From Candidatus Kuenenia stuttgartensis (GTDB lineage Bacteria > Planctomycetota > Planctomycetia > Pirellulales > UBA1268): a stretch of 47,071 bases of DNA. A program made the translations under genes and the position numbers. The stretch is from contig CAMBSN010000012.1 in assembly GCA_945870505.1 (NCBI GenBank), forward strand, positions 1-47,071. Direction: 5' to 3'. Below the pieces are notes generated by a model. The model had not been told where the DNA came from and ran no database searches. It saw nothing but the letters and a program-made list of their open reading frames with translations. This document shows, one piece after another, positions 8,212-16,525 of the stretch. Each line of letters starts with the position of its first letter. Position 1 is the stretch's first letter.

Positions 8212-9132
8212 TCATTCCAGCCGCATCGGCTCGGGCATGAACGTCAGCACCGGGATGGCGAGCACCGCCAGGCCGAGGGCCGTCCGCAGCGACCCCAGGG
8301 GCCGGCCGTCGTCGGCGATCGGCGGATGATCGACCCCCATGAGGGTCACCAATACCAGCATCACCACCCAGTTGAACTGCCCCGTTACGATCACCGCCGC
8401 CATCGACGCGAGCAGCACGCCCCGGGCCACCCAGTTGCCGGCCTCGCCAAAGACGGCTCGGCAGACGTGACCGCCGTCGAGTTGGCTCATCGGCATCATG
8501 TTGAGCCCCGTCACGAGCAATCCCACCCAGCCGGCCATGAAGAGCGCATTGGGCGCGACCGCGGCATCGGCGGGCAGGTCGGGCCGCACGAGCGACTGCA
8601 CCCAACGGGCCAGCGGCGGCATCGCGAAGGGCATTTCGGCATCAGGGCCGCCGCCGGTAAAGAGCCCGAGCGCCAACAGCGGCACCGCCACCGCGAGCCC
8701 GGCGAGCGGGCCCGCCACGGCGATGTCGAAGAGCTGCCGGCGATTGGCCCGCGCTCCCTCCATCCCGATCACGGCACCGAGTGTGCCCGTGAGCAGCACC
8801 GGCACCGGGATGAAAAACGGCAGCGTGGCGGGAATGCGGTGGATCCATGCGGCGATGAAGTGGCCCGCCTCGTGGGCCGTGAGCACGGCCATCACGGCAG
8901 CGGCGTAGGCGAGCCCGCGGGGCCAGTGGGCCGCCAGGTCGGGCCCGATCTCGTCGGGGCCCAAGAGCAGCGGCTGCCAGCCGGCCGCGCCGGCCGCGAA
9001 GGTGGTCAGGCACGTCAATAGATAGAGCAGCCCCTGCAACCGAAGCCGCGGCGACGGCCGCGATCGGAGGAGTGTCTCGAGGTCGGGCCCAGGGTGCGAG
9101 TGCGGCGGCTGCATTGTTTGTGTGGATCGCAA
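8212..9132 (-). CDS. Site-2-protease-family (M50) membrane zinc metallopeptidase
   Basis: 306 residues (300 if ATG 9114 is used; both are in frame and neither has a decisive ribosome site). About six hydrophobic segments are visible. The zinc site HEAGH sits in VMAVLTAHEAGHFIAAW (about residue 87), and the third ligand in MSQLDGGHVCRAVFGEA (about residue 215), the LDGGH form of the S2P NPDG motif. PFFIPVPVLLTGTLGAVIGM between them is the usual S2P loop. Enzymes of this family cut transmembrane proteins inside the bilayer. No PDZ domain is present, so it belongs to the short group whose targets are generally unknown. The gene is divergent from the secreted protein at 9218. Confidence 0.88.
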   Translation of the reverse strand: MRSTQTMQPPHSHPGPDLETLLRSRPSPRLRLQGLLYLLTCLTTFAAGAAGWQPLLLGPDEIGPDLAAHWPRGLAYAAAVMAVLTAHEAGHFIAAWIHRIPATLPFFIPVPVLLTGTLGAVIGMEGARANRRQLFDIAVAGPLAGLAVAVPLLALGLFTGGGPDAEMPFAMPPLARWVQSLVRPDLPADAAVAPNALFMAGWVGLLVTGLNMMPMSQLDGGHVCRAVFGEAGNWVARGVLLASMAAVIVTGQFNWVVMLVLVTLMGVDHPPIADDGRPLGSLRTALGLAVLAIPVLTFMPEPMRLE

Positions 9133-9217
9133 GAATACAGGTTTTCGCAGCCTTCTGATAAACTATCGTGTTCGTTTTCACGACCGGTTTCACTCCCGGC
9201 ACCGCCCGAGGTTTTTC

Positions 9218-10933
9218 ATGCGTTCCTGCCTCCGCTTCTCTCTTCGCCGCCGTGCCGCCGTCGCCGGCATTCTCGCCATCGCCTGCTCGGCCGCCGTCCG
9301 CGCCGCCGACAAGCCCGAGGTGATCGCCGTCGTGGCGATCGATCCCTACGCCGACCTCCGCAGCCAGCTCACCTGGGTGGGCGAGCAGGTGGGCAATCCC
9401 ACCCTCGCCGGCTTCGCCGAGTCGTTCATCCTGCTGGCCACGCAGGGCAAGGGTCTCGCCGGCCTCGACGTGAAGCGGCCGATCGGGATCATGATCACAA
9501 CCGAGGGCGGGCCGCTGCCCACGGCCCACGCACTTGTGCCCGTGAAGGACCTCGACAAACTGCTCGGCGCGATCCAGGGCATGAGCGGCCCCGTCGAGGA
9601 GGTCGATGGTGTGCGGCGAATCAGCCCCCCCGGCGCGCCGCCGCTCGAAATCGCAGAGAGAGATGGCTGGGCGATCCTCTCGCAGCCAGGCTCGCCGTGC
9701 GAGATCGACGATCCGCTCACGGTCATCGAGCCGCTGTCGCAAGACTACACGCTGGCGATCGAACTCCACCCCAGCCGGATGCCGGGCGACATGCGAGACC
9801 GGCTCAAGGCGCTGCTCGACGAGGCGTCTCGCAATGCGGCGGCCCAGGGGCAGCCGATGGATGACCGGTTGCTGCGAATGGGCATCGACAAACTCGAGGA
9901 CGTCGAGAAACTGCTCTTCGGCCTGGCCATCGACACCGAGCAGGACGACGTTCACCTCGACATCACCACGGTCCTCAAGGCGGATGCCGCCGCCGTGGCG
10001 TCACTCAAGGACGCCGGCAAGGCTGCCTCCACGATCGCGTCGCCGGCCACGGCCGACGGCAAGCAGGCCGCCCTTCGCGGCCACTATGTTGTGAATGTGC
10101 CCGCCGAGGGCCGGGCGGCGGTGCGGACCGGCCTCGACCAGGCGCTCGAGCAGGCCGACGACGATGCCACCAGCCGCGTCGTCGCCAACCTCGTCCGCGA
10201 TCTCGTGGCCGCGATGCTCGACACTGGCACGATCGACGCCGGGTTCACGGTCGATACGAGCGCCGCCGACAACACGAGCCCGCTACCGTCGGTGACGGTC
10301 GGCATGAAAGTGAAGGATGGCGCCGCCCTGCAGAAGCAGGTCAAGGAACGGCTCGGCAAGGCCGACGCACTGCCGCCACAGGTGAAGGCGGCCTTCGACA
10401 CGGGCAAGGAAGGGGCGGCCACGCTGCACGAGATCACGGTGGACGTGTCGGGCACGCCCGCCGCCGAACGGCTCGGGGATAGCGTGAAGCTCACGCTGGC
10501 CGTCACTCCCGACCACGCCTTTCTCCTCGCCGGCGGCGATGTGAAGAAGCGGCTGGCTGCGGCACTCGCCAGTGGCGGCAAGCCAGTGGCCGAAGCGGCG
10601 CCGTTTGCCGGCATCGATGCCTCGCTCGCCGCCATGGTTGGCTATGCGGCCAAGATGATGAAGGCCTTCAGCCCCGACGACCCGCAGGGCGAGGCACTCG
10701 GAGAGGTCGCCGACCAGGCTTCCAAGAAAGACTCGACGCAGGTGCAGTTCTCGGTGAAGCCGATCGACCGCGGCCTGACGCTCAGGCTCACGGCCGACGC
10801 TGGTGCGATCCAGACGGTCGCCGCGAGCACGGCGATGCAGCAGGAGTCACCGCGGGTTCGCCCGGCGGTGCCGCTACGGCCCGCCCAGCCGCGACCGATC
10901 GAGAAAGACGACACGCCCGCCATCGCCCCCTAA
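9218..10933 (+). CDS. Secreted protein of unknown function, planctomycete type
   Basis: 571 residues from ATG 9218, chosen because it opens a signal peptide (MRSCLRFSLRRRAAVAGILA, cleavage near VRAAD); the ORF-track start at 9122 lies 96 bp earlier and in front of a non-signal leader. I do not recognise a domain. The protein is alanine-rich and looks like two or three repeats of an alpha/beta unit (for example KPEVIAVVAIDPYADLRSQL and PLPSVTVGMKVKDGAALQK), with a proline-rich tail. Similar long secreted proteins of unknown role occur in planctomycetes (from memory). It ends 27 bp before lysA on the same strand and may share its transcript, though a functional link is not apparent. Confidence 0.6.
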   Translation: MRSCLRFSLRRRAAVAGILAIACSAAVRAADKPEVIAVVAIDPYADLRSQLTWVGEQVGNPTLAGFAESFILLATQGKGLAGLDVKRPIGIMITTEGGPLPTAHALVPVKDLDKLLGAIQGMSGPVEEVDGVRRISPPGAPPLEIAERDGWAILSQPGSPCEIDDPLTVIEPLSQDYTLAIELHPSRMPGDMRDRLKALLDEASRNAAAQGQPMDDRLLRMGIDKLEDVEKLLFGLAIDTEQDDVHLDITTVLKADAAAVASLKDAGKAASTIASPATADGKQAALRGHYVVNVPAEGRAAVRTGLDQALEQADDDATSRVVANLVRDLVAAMLDTGTIDAGFTVDTSAADNTSPLPSVTVGMKVKDGAALQKQVKERLGKADALPPQVKAAFDTGKEGAATLHEITVDVSGTPAAERLGDSVKLTLAVTPDHAFLLAGGDVKKRLAAALASGGKPVAEAAPFAGIDASLAAMVGYAAKMMKAFSPDDPQGEALGEVADQASKKDSTQVQFSVKPIDRGLTLRLTADAGAIQTVAASTAMQQESPRVRPAVPLRPAQPRPIEKDDTPAIAP

Positions 10934-10960
10934 CCCTCTCTCAACTCCGCTGTCCCTGCC

Positions 10961-12250
10961 ATGATCGCATCGTCTGCCCCCGGGCTCCGCCGCGAGATCG
11001 CCGGCGTGAGTGTTGCCGAACTCGCCGAGCGGTACGGCACGCCGCTCTATGTGTATGACGCGGAGATGATCCGCCGCCGCTGCCGTGATCTCGCGGCCTG
11101 GGACACCGTGCGGTTTGCGCAGAAGGCCTGCTCCAACCTCGCGGTGCTCGACCTCGTCCGCCGCGAGGGCGTGCTCGTGGATGCCGTGAGCACCGGCGAG
11201 ATCCACCGGGCGCTTGCCGCGGGCTACACGCCGCACGCCGCGAAAGTGGCCAGCGCCGACGGCCTGCCACCGGCCCATCCGATCGTCTACACAGCCGACA
11301 TCTTCGACCGCGCGAGCCTCGACGCCGTCGTGAAGCACGGCATCCATGTGAACTGCGGCTCGGCCGACATGATCGAGCAGCTCGCCGAGCGGATGCCGGG
11401 TGCGTCGATCACGCTCCGAGTGAACCCCGGCTTCGGCCATGGCCACAGCCAGAAGACCAACACCGGCGGCGAGGGCTCGAAGCACGGCATCTGGCACGAG
11501 GAGATTCCCGACGTGCTCCGCCGCGCCGAGTGGGCAGGCATGCAGGTGAGCGGCCTCCACATGCACATCGGCAGCGGCACCGACCTCGCACACCTTGCCG
11601 AGGTGGCCGAGGCGCTTGAGCGCGTGGCGATCGAGGTGGGGCGGTCGCTCACCATGGTGAGCGCCGGCGGCGGGCTGCCCGTGCCCTACAAGCCGGGCGA
11701 GGTGCACGCCGACCTCTCTGGCTACTTCACGCTCTGGGACGCCACGCGAAAGCGGCTCGAAGATCGCTTCGGCCACCGCATCCGCCTGGAGATCGAGCCG
11801 GGGCGGTATCTCACCGCCGAGAGCGGCTTCGTGATCACCGAGGTGCGGGCGGTGAAGAAGCAGGGCACGCGGAAGTATCTGCTCGTCGACGCCGGCTTCA
11901 ACACGCTCGCGCGGCCCGTGCTCTACGGCTCCTACCACCCAATGAGTATCTGCCCGCAGGGCGACGACGCGGCCCAGAGGCTCGAAGAGGTGGCGGTGGG
12001 CGGCCCCTTGTGCGAGTCGGGCGACATCTTCACGCAGACTGACGGCGGCTTCGTGGCCACACGGCCGCTGCCCGCGGCCGGCGCGGGCGACCTGCTGGTG
12101 ATCGAGATCGCCGGCGCCTACGGATTCGTGATGGCGAGCAACTACAACTCCAAGCCCCTGCCGGCCGAGGTGCTCGTCGATGGCGGGAGCCACCGCCTCG
12201 TCCGGGCCCGCCAGACGCCCGAAGACCTCGTCCGCGGCGAGTGCGTCTGA
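10961..12250 (+). CDS. lysA: Diaminopimelate decarboxylase
   Basis: 429 residues, usual length. The enzyme removes CO2 from meso-diaminopimelate to give L-lysine, the last step of lysine synthesis, with PLP. The alanine-racemase-like barrel begins with LAERYGTPLYVYDAEMI. The PLP lysine lies in RFAQKACSNLAVLDLVRREG, where most relatives have AxKAN, so AQKACSN is a slightly unusual form. Further motifs: VSTGEIHRAL, VNPGFGHGHSQKTNTGG, GLHMHIGSGT, SAGGGLPVPYK, EIEPGRYLTAESG, GPLCESGDIFT (active-site cysteine) and YGFVMASNYNSKPLPAEVLV. A different decarboxylase of this fold (arginine or carboxynorspermidine) is less likely given the C-terminal motifs. A repeat-rich gap follows. Confidence 0.9.
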   Translation: MIASSAPGLRREIAGVSVAELAERYGTPLYVYDAEMIRRRCRDLAAWDTVRFAQKACSNLAVLDLVRREGVLVDAVSTGEIHRALAAGYTPHAAKVASADGLPPAHPIVYTADIFDRASLDAVVKHGIHVNCGSADMIEQLAERMPGASITLRVNPGFGHGHSQKTNTGGEGSKHGIWHEEIPDVLRRAEWAGMQVSGLHMHIGSGTDLAHLAEVAEALERVAIEVGRSLTMVSAGGGLPVPYKPGEVHADLSGYFTLWDATRKRLEDRFGHRIRLEIEPGRYLTAESGFVITEVRAVKKQGTRKYLLVDAGFNTLARPVLYGSYHPMSICPQGDDAAQRLEEVAVGGPLCESGDIFTQTDGGFVATRPLPAAGAGDLLVIEIAGAYGFVMASNYNSKPLPAEVLVDGGSHRLVRARQTPEDLVRGECV

Positions 12251-12284
12251 ACTCAGTTGGAACCCGCTCTCCGTGGGGAGACGC

Positions 12285-12450
12285 CTGCGGCCTTACGGCC
12301 GGTCGGAAGGATCGGAGCCCTCGCGTGGTGCGCCCGCGGCCTTACGGCCGGTCGGCTTTCTGAACTGTCGTACAAGCCCAACGCCGTGAGGCGTGGGGCG
12401 AACCGCCATCAGACGCTGCATCCAACGTGATCCGCCCGCGGCCTTACGGC
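12285..12450. repeat. GGCCTTACGGCCGGTCGG repeats and composite element (copy 1)
   Basis: Copies of a short palindromic unit (GCGGCCTTACGGCCGGTCGG) occur at 12285-12306 and 12333-12355, and a partial one at 12434-12450. The second is the head of a composite of about 77 bp (12331-12408) that includes AAGCCCAACGCCGTGAGGCG. The same composite recurs inverted at 37657-37732. They fill most of the first half of the 512-bp gap between lysA and the sulfotransferase gene. Confidence 0.8.
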
Positions 12451-12473
12451 TCAAGCCGAGTTCATGCCGTGCA

Positions 12474-12500
12474 TCCCCTCGCTGGCGCTCGGGGCTTTTT
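12474..12500 (+). terminator. Weak terminator-like hairpin with T-run
   Basis: CCCCTCGCTGGCGCTCGGGG followed by CTTTTT. The stem is imperfect (four outer G-C pairs plus inner pairs), so the call is weak. It could end transcripts coming from lysA. Confidence 0.25.
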
Positions 12501-12528
12501 GGATTCACAAGCGGCGTGCAGCATGCGA

Positions 12529-12660
12529 GGGGCTGCCCGTGCCCCGGGAGCCGGCGTTGCTGACCAGCGCAGCCATGGATGGCGGAGCGCAGTCAGCATC
12601 GAGAGAGCGGAGGCCTGGAGGGCCGTAGCGAACGTCCGGCGACGGGGCACGGGCAGCCCC
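12529..12660. repeat. Hairpin repeat element with GGGGCTGCCCGTGCCC ends (copy A)
   Basis: 132 bp bounded by a 17-bp perfect inverted repeat (GGGGCTGCCCGTGCCCC and its complement). Inside, CCGGCGTT near the left end can pair with AACGTCCGG near the right end, continuing the stem with a bulge. A second copy lies at 22411-22567 with the same ends and inner motifs but a different middle. No ORF is convincing. It could be a miniature mobile element or a structured RNA. Confidence 0.75.
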
Positions 12661-12677
12661 GAAGCGCGCGGATCAGA

Positions 12678-12700
12678 CACAGGTTGAAAACCTGTGCGAC
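12678..12700 (+). repeat. CACAGGTTGAAAACCTGTG repeat
   Basis: Perfect palindromic core, ending TGTGCGAC rather than TGTGCTAC, 18 bp after hairpin element A. Confidence 0.8.
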
Positions 12701-12762
12701 TGAACCGGCCTTGCGGTGACGCCCCCCCTTCGTCATTCTCCGCGGCCCGCCAAGGTCGCCAC

Positions 12763-13458
12763 ATGCTGATCTCACACCACCACAAGTTCGCGTTCGTCCA
12801 CGTGCCCAAGACCGGGGGCTCGAGCGTCGCCTACTCGCTCTGGAAGTTCGCCGACCACACGGGCAACTACTGGGCCAACCGCTGGCTCGCAAAGATCGGC
12901 ATCCACGTCAACCACTACGCGCCCTATCGGCTGCGGAAGTTTCGGCCGCACACGCCGGCCGATGAACTGCGTCGCAACCTGCCCGCCGGGACGTACGAGT
13001 CGCTGTTCACGTTTGCCTTCGTCCGCAACCCATGGGATCTGCTCGTCTCCTACTATCACTTTCTGCGTGACGCTGAAGGGCATTCCAAACACGTCAGCCA
13101 TCGCCGACGCCGCACGGCCCGACTGCCCGACTTCGAGGCCTACGTCCGCTACGAGATCGGCCGCGGCAAAATCTCGCAGACGCGGATGGTGACCGACCGC
13201 CGCGGCCAGGTGATCGTGAACTTCCTCGGCCGCTACGAGTCGCTCGATACCGACTTCGACCACGCCTGCCGCTGCATCGGCATCGACGCCTCCCTGGGGC
13301 AGGCCAACGCGAGCACCCGGGGCGATTACCGCGACTACTACACCGACCGCCTCGCCGCCCTCGTCCGCGACCACTTTGCCGAGGACATCGAGCGGTTTGG
13401 CTACGAGTTCGCCGGCCCCGACGTGGCCGCCGCTCCGCCGTTCTGCCGGGCCGCCTGA
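12763..13458 (+). CDS. Sulfotransferase family 2 protein
   Basis: 231 residues from ATG 12763; the ORF-track start at 12694 lies inside the repeat region and lacks conservation. The N-terminal FAFVHVPKTGGSSVAYSLW is the 5'-phosphosulfate-binding loop with its lysine, and FAFVRNPWDLLVSYYHFLRD is the 3'-phosphate-binding motif with arginine and serine. Together they mark a PAPS-dependent sulfotransferase of the carbohydrate type (Sulfotransfer_2). Such enzymes move a sulfate from PAPS to a sugar or glycan, which would suit the many sulfatases of planctomycetes. There is no signal or membrane segment, so it probably acts in the cytoplasm. The acceptor is unknown. It is preceded by the repeat cluster and followed by a ferredoxin gene with its own candidate promoter. 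Confidence 0.85.
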   Translation: MLISHHHKFAFVHVPKTGGSSVAYSLWKFADHTGNYWANRWLAKIGIHVNHYAPYRLRKFRPHTPADELRRNLPAGTYESLFTFAFVRNPWDLLVSYYHFLRDAEGHSKHVSHRRRRTARLPDFEAYVRYEIGRGKISQTRMVTDRRGQVIVNFLGRYESLDTDFDHACRCIGIDASLGQANASTRGDYRDYYTDRLAALVRDHFAEDIERFGYEFAGPDVAAAPPFCRAA

Positions 13459-13478
13459 CCGGACGGGGTGTGCCGGTT

Positions 13479-13506
13479 TTGACGGGCCGGGCGTGCCGGC
13501 TACGAT
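13479..13506 (+). promoter_or_regulatory. Candidate promoter of the ferredoxin gene
   Basis: TTGACG, 16-bp spacer, TACGAT, about 45 bp before the ATG at 13552. Spacing is one base short of ideal. Confidence 0.4.
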
Positions 13507-13551
13507 GATCTGGCTGCAGGATATCCTTCCGCCCCACCGATTGCTCTCACC

Positions 13552-13947
13552 ATGGCCAAAGCCGGACCCCGCAAAAAGCTCCCGAAGGAACTGGCGGTCA
13601 TCAACGCCGACAACTGCACGGGGTGCGAGTCGTGCCTTGAGGTCTGCCCGGTCGACTGCATCGTGAAGGTGCAGCAGCACGACCAGTTCCACAACCTCCA
13701 GAGCTGGTGCGAGATCGACATCGAGCGGTGCGTGGGCTGCGAGGTCTGCGTGCACATCCCGGGCAAAAAGTCGAATCCCTACGACCTCAAGGTCTGCCCG
13801 TGGGATGCGATCGAGATGGTGCCCACCGAGCAGGTGGCCCAGGTAGTGGCCCAGATCGGCGGGCCGCCCGAGTACGTCGAGCAAAACTGGGACCGGCTCG
13901 TGAACACGGCCCAGCACCTGGCCGAGCTGAAGGTCGCGGCGGGCTGA
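13552..13947 (+). CDS. 4Fe-4S ferredoxin family protein
   Basis: 131 residues. The first cluster motif is complete: CTGCESCLEVCPVDC gives CxxCxxCxxxCP. The second, CVGCEVCVHIPGKKSNPYDL and then VCPWDAIEM, has CxxC and a later CP but an insertion in place of the third cysteine's normal spacing, so the second cluster may be bound differently. The N-terminus is basic (MAKAGPRKKLPKELAVI) and the C-terminus forms a helix after the cluster domain. The protein would carry electrons in the cytoplasm; its partner enzyme is not in the window. It stands alone between the sulfotransferase and dprA, with its own candidate promoter. Confidence 0.85.
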   Translation: MAKAGPRKKLPKELAVINADNCTGCESCLEVCPVDCIVKVQQHDQFHNLQSWCEIDIERCVGCEVCVHIPGKKSNPYDLKVCPWDAIEMVPTEQVAQVVAQIGGPPEYVEQNWDRLVNTAQHLAELKVAAG

Positions 13948-13972
13948 CGCCCGCTGCCCGCGCGCGAAGGTG

Positions 13973-13991
13973 CACAGGTTTTCAAGCTGTG
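13973..13991 (-). repeat. Diverged copy of the AGGTTGAAAACCTG repeat
   Basis: Reverse-orientation copy with one mismatch (CACAGGTTTTCAAGCTGTG) in the gap after the ferredoxin gene. Confidence 0.6.
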
Positions 13992-14066
13992 GCCATCCCG
14001 CCGACGACGCCCCGCCAGCACCATCTCCGCATGCTGGGCTGGCTGACAGCCGGCACGTACGGATGG

Positions 14067-14096
14067 TTGACGCCCCCTCCGCGTGCCCCCTATAAA
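14067..14096 (+). promoter_or_regulatory. Candidate dprA promoter
   Basis: TTGACG, 18-bp spacer, TATAAA, about 37 bp before the dprA ATG at 14133, which is preceded by a CGGAGG ribosome site. Confidence 0.5.
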
Positions 14097-14132
14097 TGAT
14101 ACATCCGTACACCAGTCTCCCCGGAGGCCGCG

Positions 14133-15269
14133 ATGCCTGCTCTCCCTCCCGTCGTTGACGACGAGTTTCTCGCCCACGTCCGGCTCGCGTGCGTGCCGGG
14201 CATCGGCGGCAGGCTCCGCCGGATGCTGCTCGAGCAGTTTGGCTCACCGCAGGGAGTGTTCGCGGCGAGTCCGCGGGAGATCGCCACGGTGGGCCGCATC
14301 GGACCCAAGCTCGCGGCGTCGATCTCAGCGCTCGCCGACAGCCCGATCGCAGCCGATCTGCTCGCGGAATGCCGCCGCGGTGGCGTGGCCGTGCTGGTCG
14401 AAGGGGACGACGGCTACCCGGCGCTTCTCTCCCGCATCGACGACCCGCCGGGGGTGCTCTTCGTCCGCGGCGAACTCAAGCCCTGCGACGCCCTGGCCGT
14501 GGCCGTCGTCGGCTCGCGCCATCCCTCGCCCTACGGCAAGCGAATCGCCTCGCAACTCGCCGGTGGCCTTGTCCGCGCCGGCTACACCGTGGTGAGCGGC
14601 CTGGCCCGCGGCATCGACGCCGCGGCGCATCGCGGAGCGCTTGACGCCGGCGGCCGCACGATCGCCGTGCTCGGCACCGGCGTGCTCAACATCTATCCCC
14701 CCGAACACGCCGACCTCGCGGCGGAAGTGATCGGCCACGGGGCACTTCTCAGCGAGGCGCCGCCGCTCTCAGAGGGGCATGCCGGGGCATTCCCACAGCG
14801 AAATCGGATCGTCTCAGGGCTCGCGCTCGGCACGATCGTGGTCGAGGCCGCGGAGCGGTCGGGGGCTTTGATCACCGCCCGGCTCGCGGGCGAGCAAGGC
14901 CGCGAAGTATTCGCCGTGCCGGGGCAGGTTGACTGCCGGACGGCCCGGGGCTGCCACCGACTCATCCGCGACGGGGCGAAGCTCGTCGAGAGCGTGGACG
15001 ACGTTCTCGAGGAGCTCGGCCCCCTCTTCGAGGTATCGACCTCGGCCGATGGCCGGGCTGTTCGGTCGCCTGCCGAACTGCAACTGGGCGACGTCGAGCA
15101 GCAGGTGCTCGCCGCAGTCGATGCCTCCGGCAGCCCGTCGTCCGTTGACATCGACGGCATCGTTGCCACCAGCGGCCTTACCGCATCGCAGGTGCTCTCC
15201 ACGATCGGCGTGCTGGAGATGCGACGAATCATCCGTCGGCACCCAGGCAATCGCGTTGGCCGGATGTGA
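14133..15269 (+). CDS. dprA: DNA processing protein DprA
   Basis: 378 residues. DprA binds incoming single-stranded DNA during natural transformation and loads RecA on it. The N-terminal third has a helix-hairpin-helix/SAM-like stretch (LACVPGIGGRLRRMLLEQFG, VGRIGPKLAASISAL). The Rossmann-like core follows: VAVVGSRHPSPYGKRIASQL, VSGLARGIDAAAHRGAL, TIAVLGTGVLNIYPPEHADL, AFPQRNRIVSGLALGTIVVE and EVFAVPGQVDCRTARGCHRL. The last 70 residues look like the DprA winged helix (LGDVEQQVLAAVDASGSPSS, then TSGLTASQVLSTIGVLEMRR). All are standard, so the protein appears functional. It lies 59 bp before prfB on the same strand. Confidence 0.96.
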   Translation: MPALPPVVDDEFLAHVRLACVPGIGGRLRRMLLEQFGSPQGVFAASPREIATVGRIGPKLAASISALADSPIAADLLAECRRGGVAVLVEGDDGYPALLSRIDDPPGVLFVRGELKPCDALAVAVVGSRHPSPYGKRIASQLAGGLVRAGYTVVSGLARGIDAAAHRGALDAGGRTIAVLGTGVLNIYPPEHADLAAEVIGHGALLSEAPPLSEGHAGAFPQRNRIVSGLALGTIVVEAAERSGALITARLAGEQGREVFAVPGQVDCRTARGCHRLIRDGAKLVESVDDVLEELGPLFEVSTSADGRAVRSPAELQLGDVEQQVLAAVDASGSPSSVDIDGIVATSGLTASQVLSTIGVLEMRRIIRRHPGNRVGRM

Positions 15270-15328
15270 TACCCGGCCGGGAGCAACTCGGCTTCTCGGC
15301 CGGGGCACGGCCGCGTAGAATCCGGTGT

Positions 15329-16454
15329 ATGGATACTGCCCTTCTCAATCGTTCCGCGTCGATCCGGGCCCGCCTGCTTCAGCTACGAGACTCTCTTTGA
15401 CTGGGAAGGACGCAAGCAATCTGCCGCCCGGCTCGAAGGCGCGATGGGTGAGGCCGATTTCTGGAATAACCAGGAAAAAGCTCAGGCCACGGTCGCCGAG
15501 CTGAAGGGCCTCAACTCGGTCCTCAAGCCGCTCGAGGAGGCGCTCGCCGCCGGCAACGACCTGGAGGCCCTCGAGGAGCTCGCCCGCGAGGATGCCTCTC
15601 TCGAGCCTGAACTGGCCATCGAGGCCGACCGCCTCGAGAAACTGGTCGACGCACTGGAGCTCACGTCGCTCCTCTCGGGAGCGCACGACTCTAGCGACGC
15701 CCTCGTCGCGATCCACGCCCGTGACGGTGGCACCGACGCCAACGACTGGGCGGAGATGATGCTGCGGATGTATTCGGCCTGGGCGTCGAAACACGACTAC
15801 ACCATCGAGCTCCTCGATCGCCAGGACGACGCGGTGGCCGGCATCCAGAGCGCCACGGTGGCCATCAGGGGCCCATGGGCCTACGGCTACTTGAAGGGCG
15901 AGACAGGCATCCACCGGCTCGTCCGCATCAGCCCCTTCAACGCGGAAGGGAAGCGGCAAACGAGCTTTGCTGCCGTCGATGTGGCCCCTGAGATCGCCGA
16001 CGACGACACCGAGGTCGAGATCAGAGACGAAGACATCCGGGAGGATGTCTTCCGGGCCAGCGGTGCCGGTGGCCAGCACGTCAACAAGACCTCGAGCGCC
16101 ATCCGGATCACGCACTTCCCCACCGGGATCGTCGTGCAGTGCCAGAGCGAGCGGAGCCAGCACAAGAACCGGGCCACCGCCCTGAAGATGCTCCGGGCCC
16201 GGATCGCCCGCATCCAGGAGGAGAAACGGGAGGCGGAGAAGCACGCCCAGCACCAATCGAAGCCTAAGACCGGGTTTGGCTCGCAGATCCGCAACTACTT
16301 CCTCCACCCCGACCAGCGGGTCAAGGACCAGCGGACCGGCCATTACGTCGGCAACTTCCAGAGCGTGCTCGACGGCAACTTGGACGGGTTTTTCGACTCC
16401 TACCTGAGGTGGAATGCCTCGGGTTCGGCGGCCGCCGCAGACGACGACTCCTAG
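15329..16454 (+). CDS. prfB: Peptide chain release factor 2, with programmed +1 frameshift
   Basis: The gene starts at ATG 15329 and is read in one frame for 23 codons ([20 protein letters not shown]...) up to the in-frame TGA at 15398-15400. The ribosome must then slip by one base at CTT TGA C and continue as GAC TGG GAA in the frame that ends at 16454. The joined product (15329-15397 plus 15399-16454) has 374 residues. After the slip the sequence gives [20 protein letters not shown], the expected RF2 start. Further along are the codon-recognition region ([20 protein letters not shown]) and the GGQ loop ([20 protein letters not shown]). RF2 releases peptides at UGA and UAA, so it regulates itself through this TGA. 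The ORF track shows only the downstream part from 15444. Confidence 0.95.
15395..15401 (+). promoter_or_regulatory. prfB programmed frameshift site CTTTGAC
   Basis: CTT TGA C is the conserved RF2 slip site: slow UGA reading lets tRNA-Leu on CTT shift to TTT. The upstream Shine-Dalgarno-like stimulator seen in E. coli (AGGGGG) is weak here, where CGAGAC lies before it. Confidence 0.9.
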
Positions 16455-16525
16455 CCTTGCTGGACTGTCCGGCGCCGCCGGGCTACATTCGTGACTGTCC
16501 CCCCGCTGGTCCACCAAGGAAATCC

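Noticed and set aside
6871-9021. 716-residue ORF on the plus strand
   Set aside because: Antisense to the FKBP and M50 genes, composed of His/Arg/Gly-rich shadow sequence without any motif.
10961-12250. Carboxynorspermidine or arginine decarboxylase instead of LysA
   Set aside because: The CESGDIFT and YNSKPLPAEVLV parts and the length fit diaminopimelate decarboxylase better.
12694-12762. Upstream start of the sulfotransferase
   Set aside because: The extra 23 residues are encoded just after a dispersed repeat and precede the conserved HHHKFAFVHVPKTGG start.
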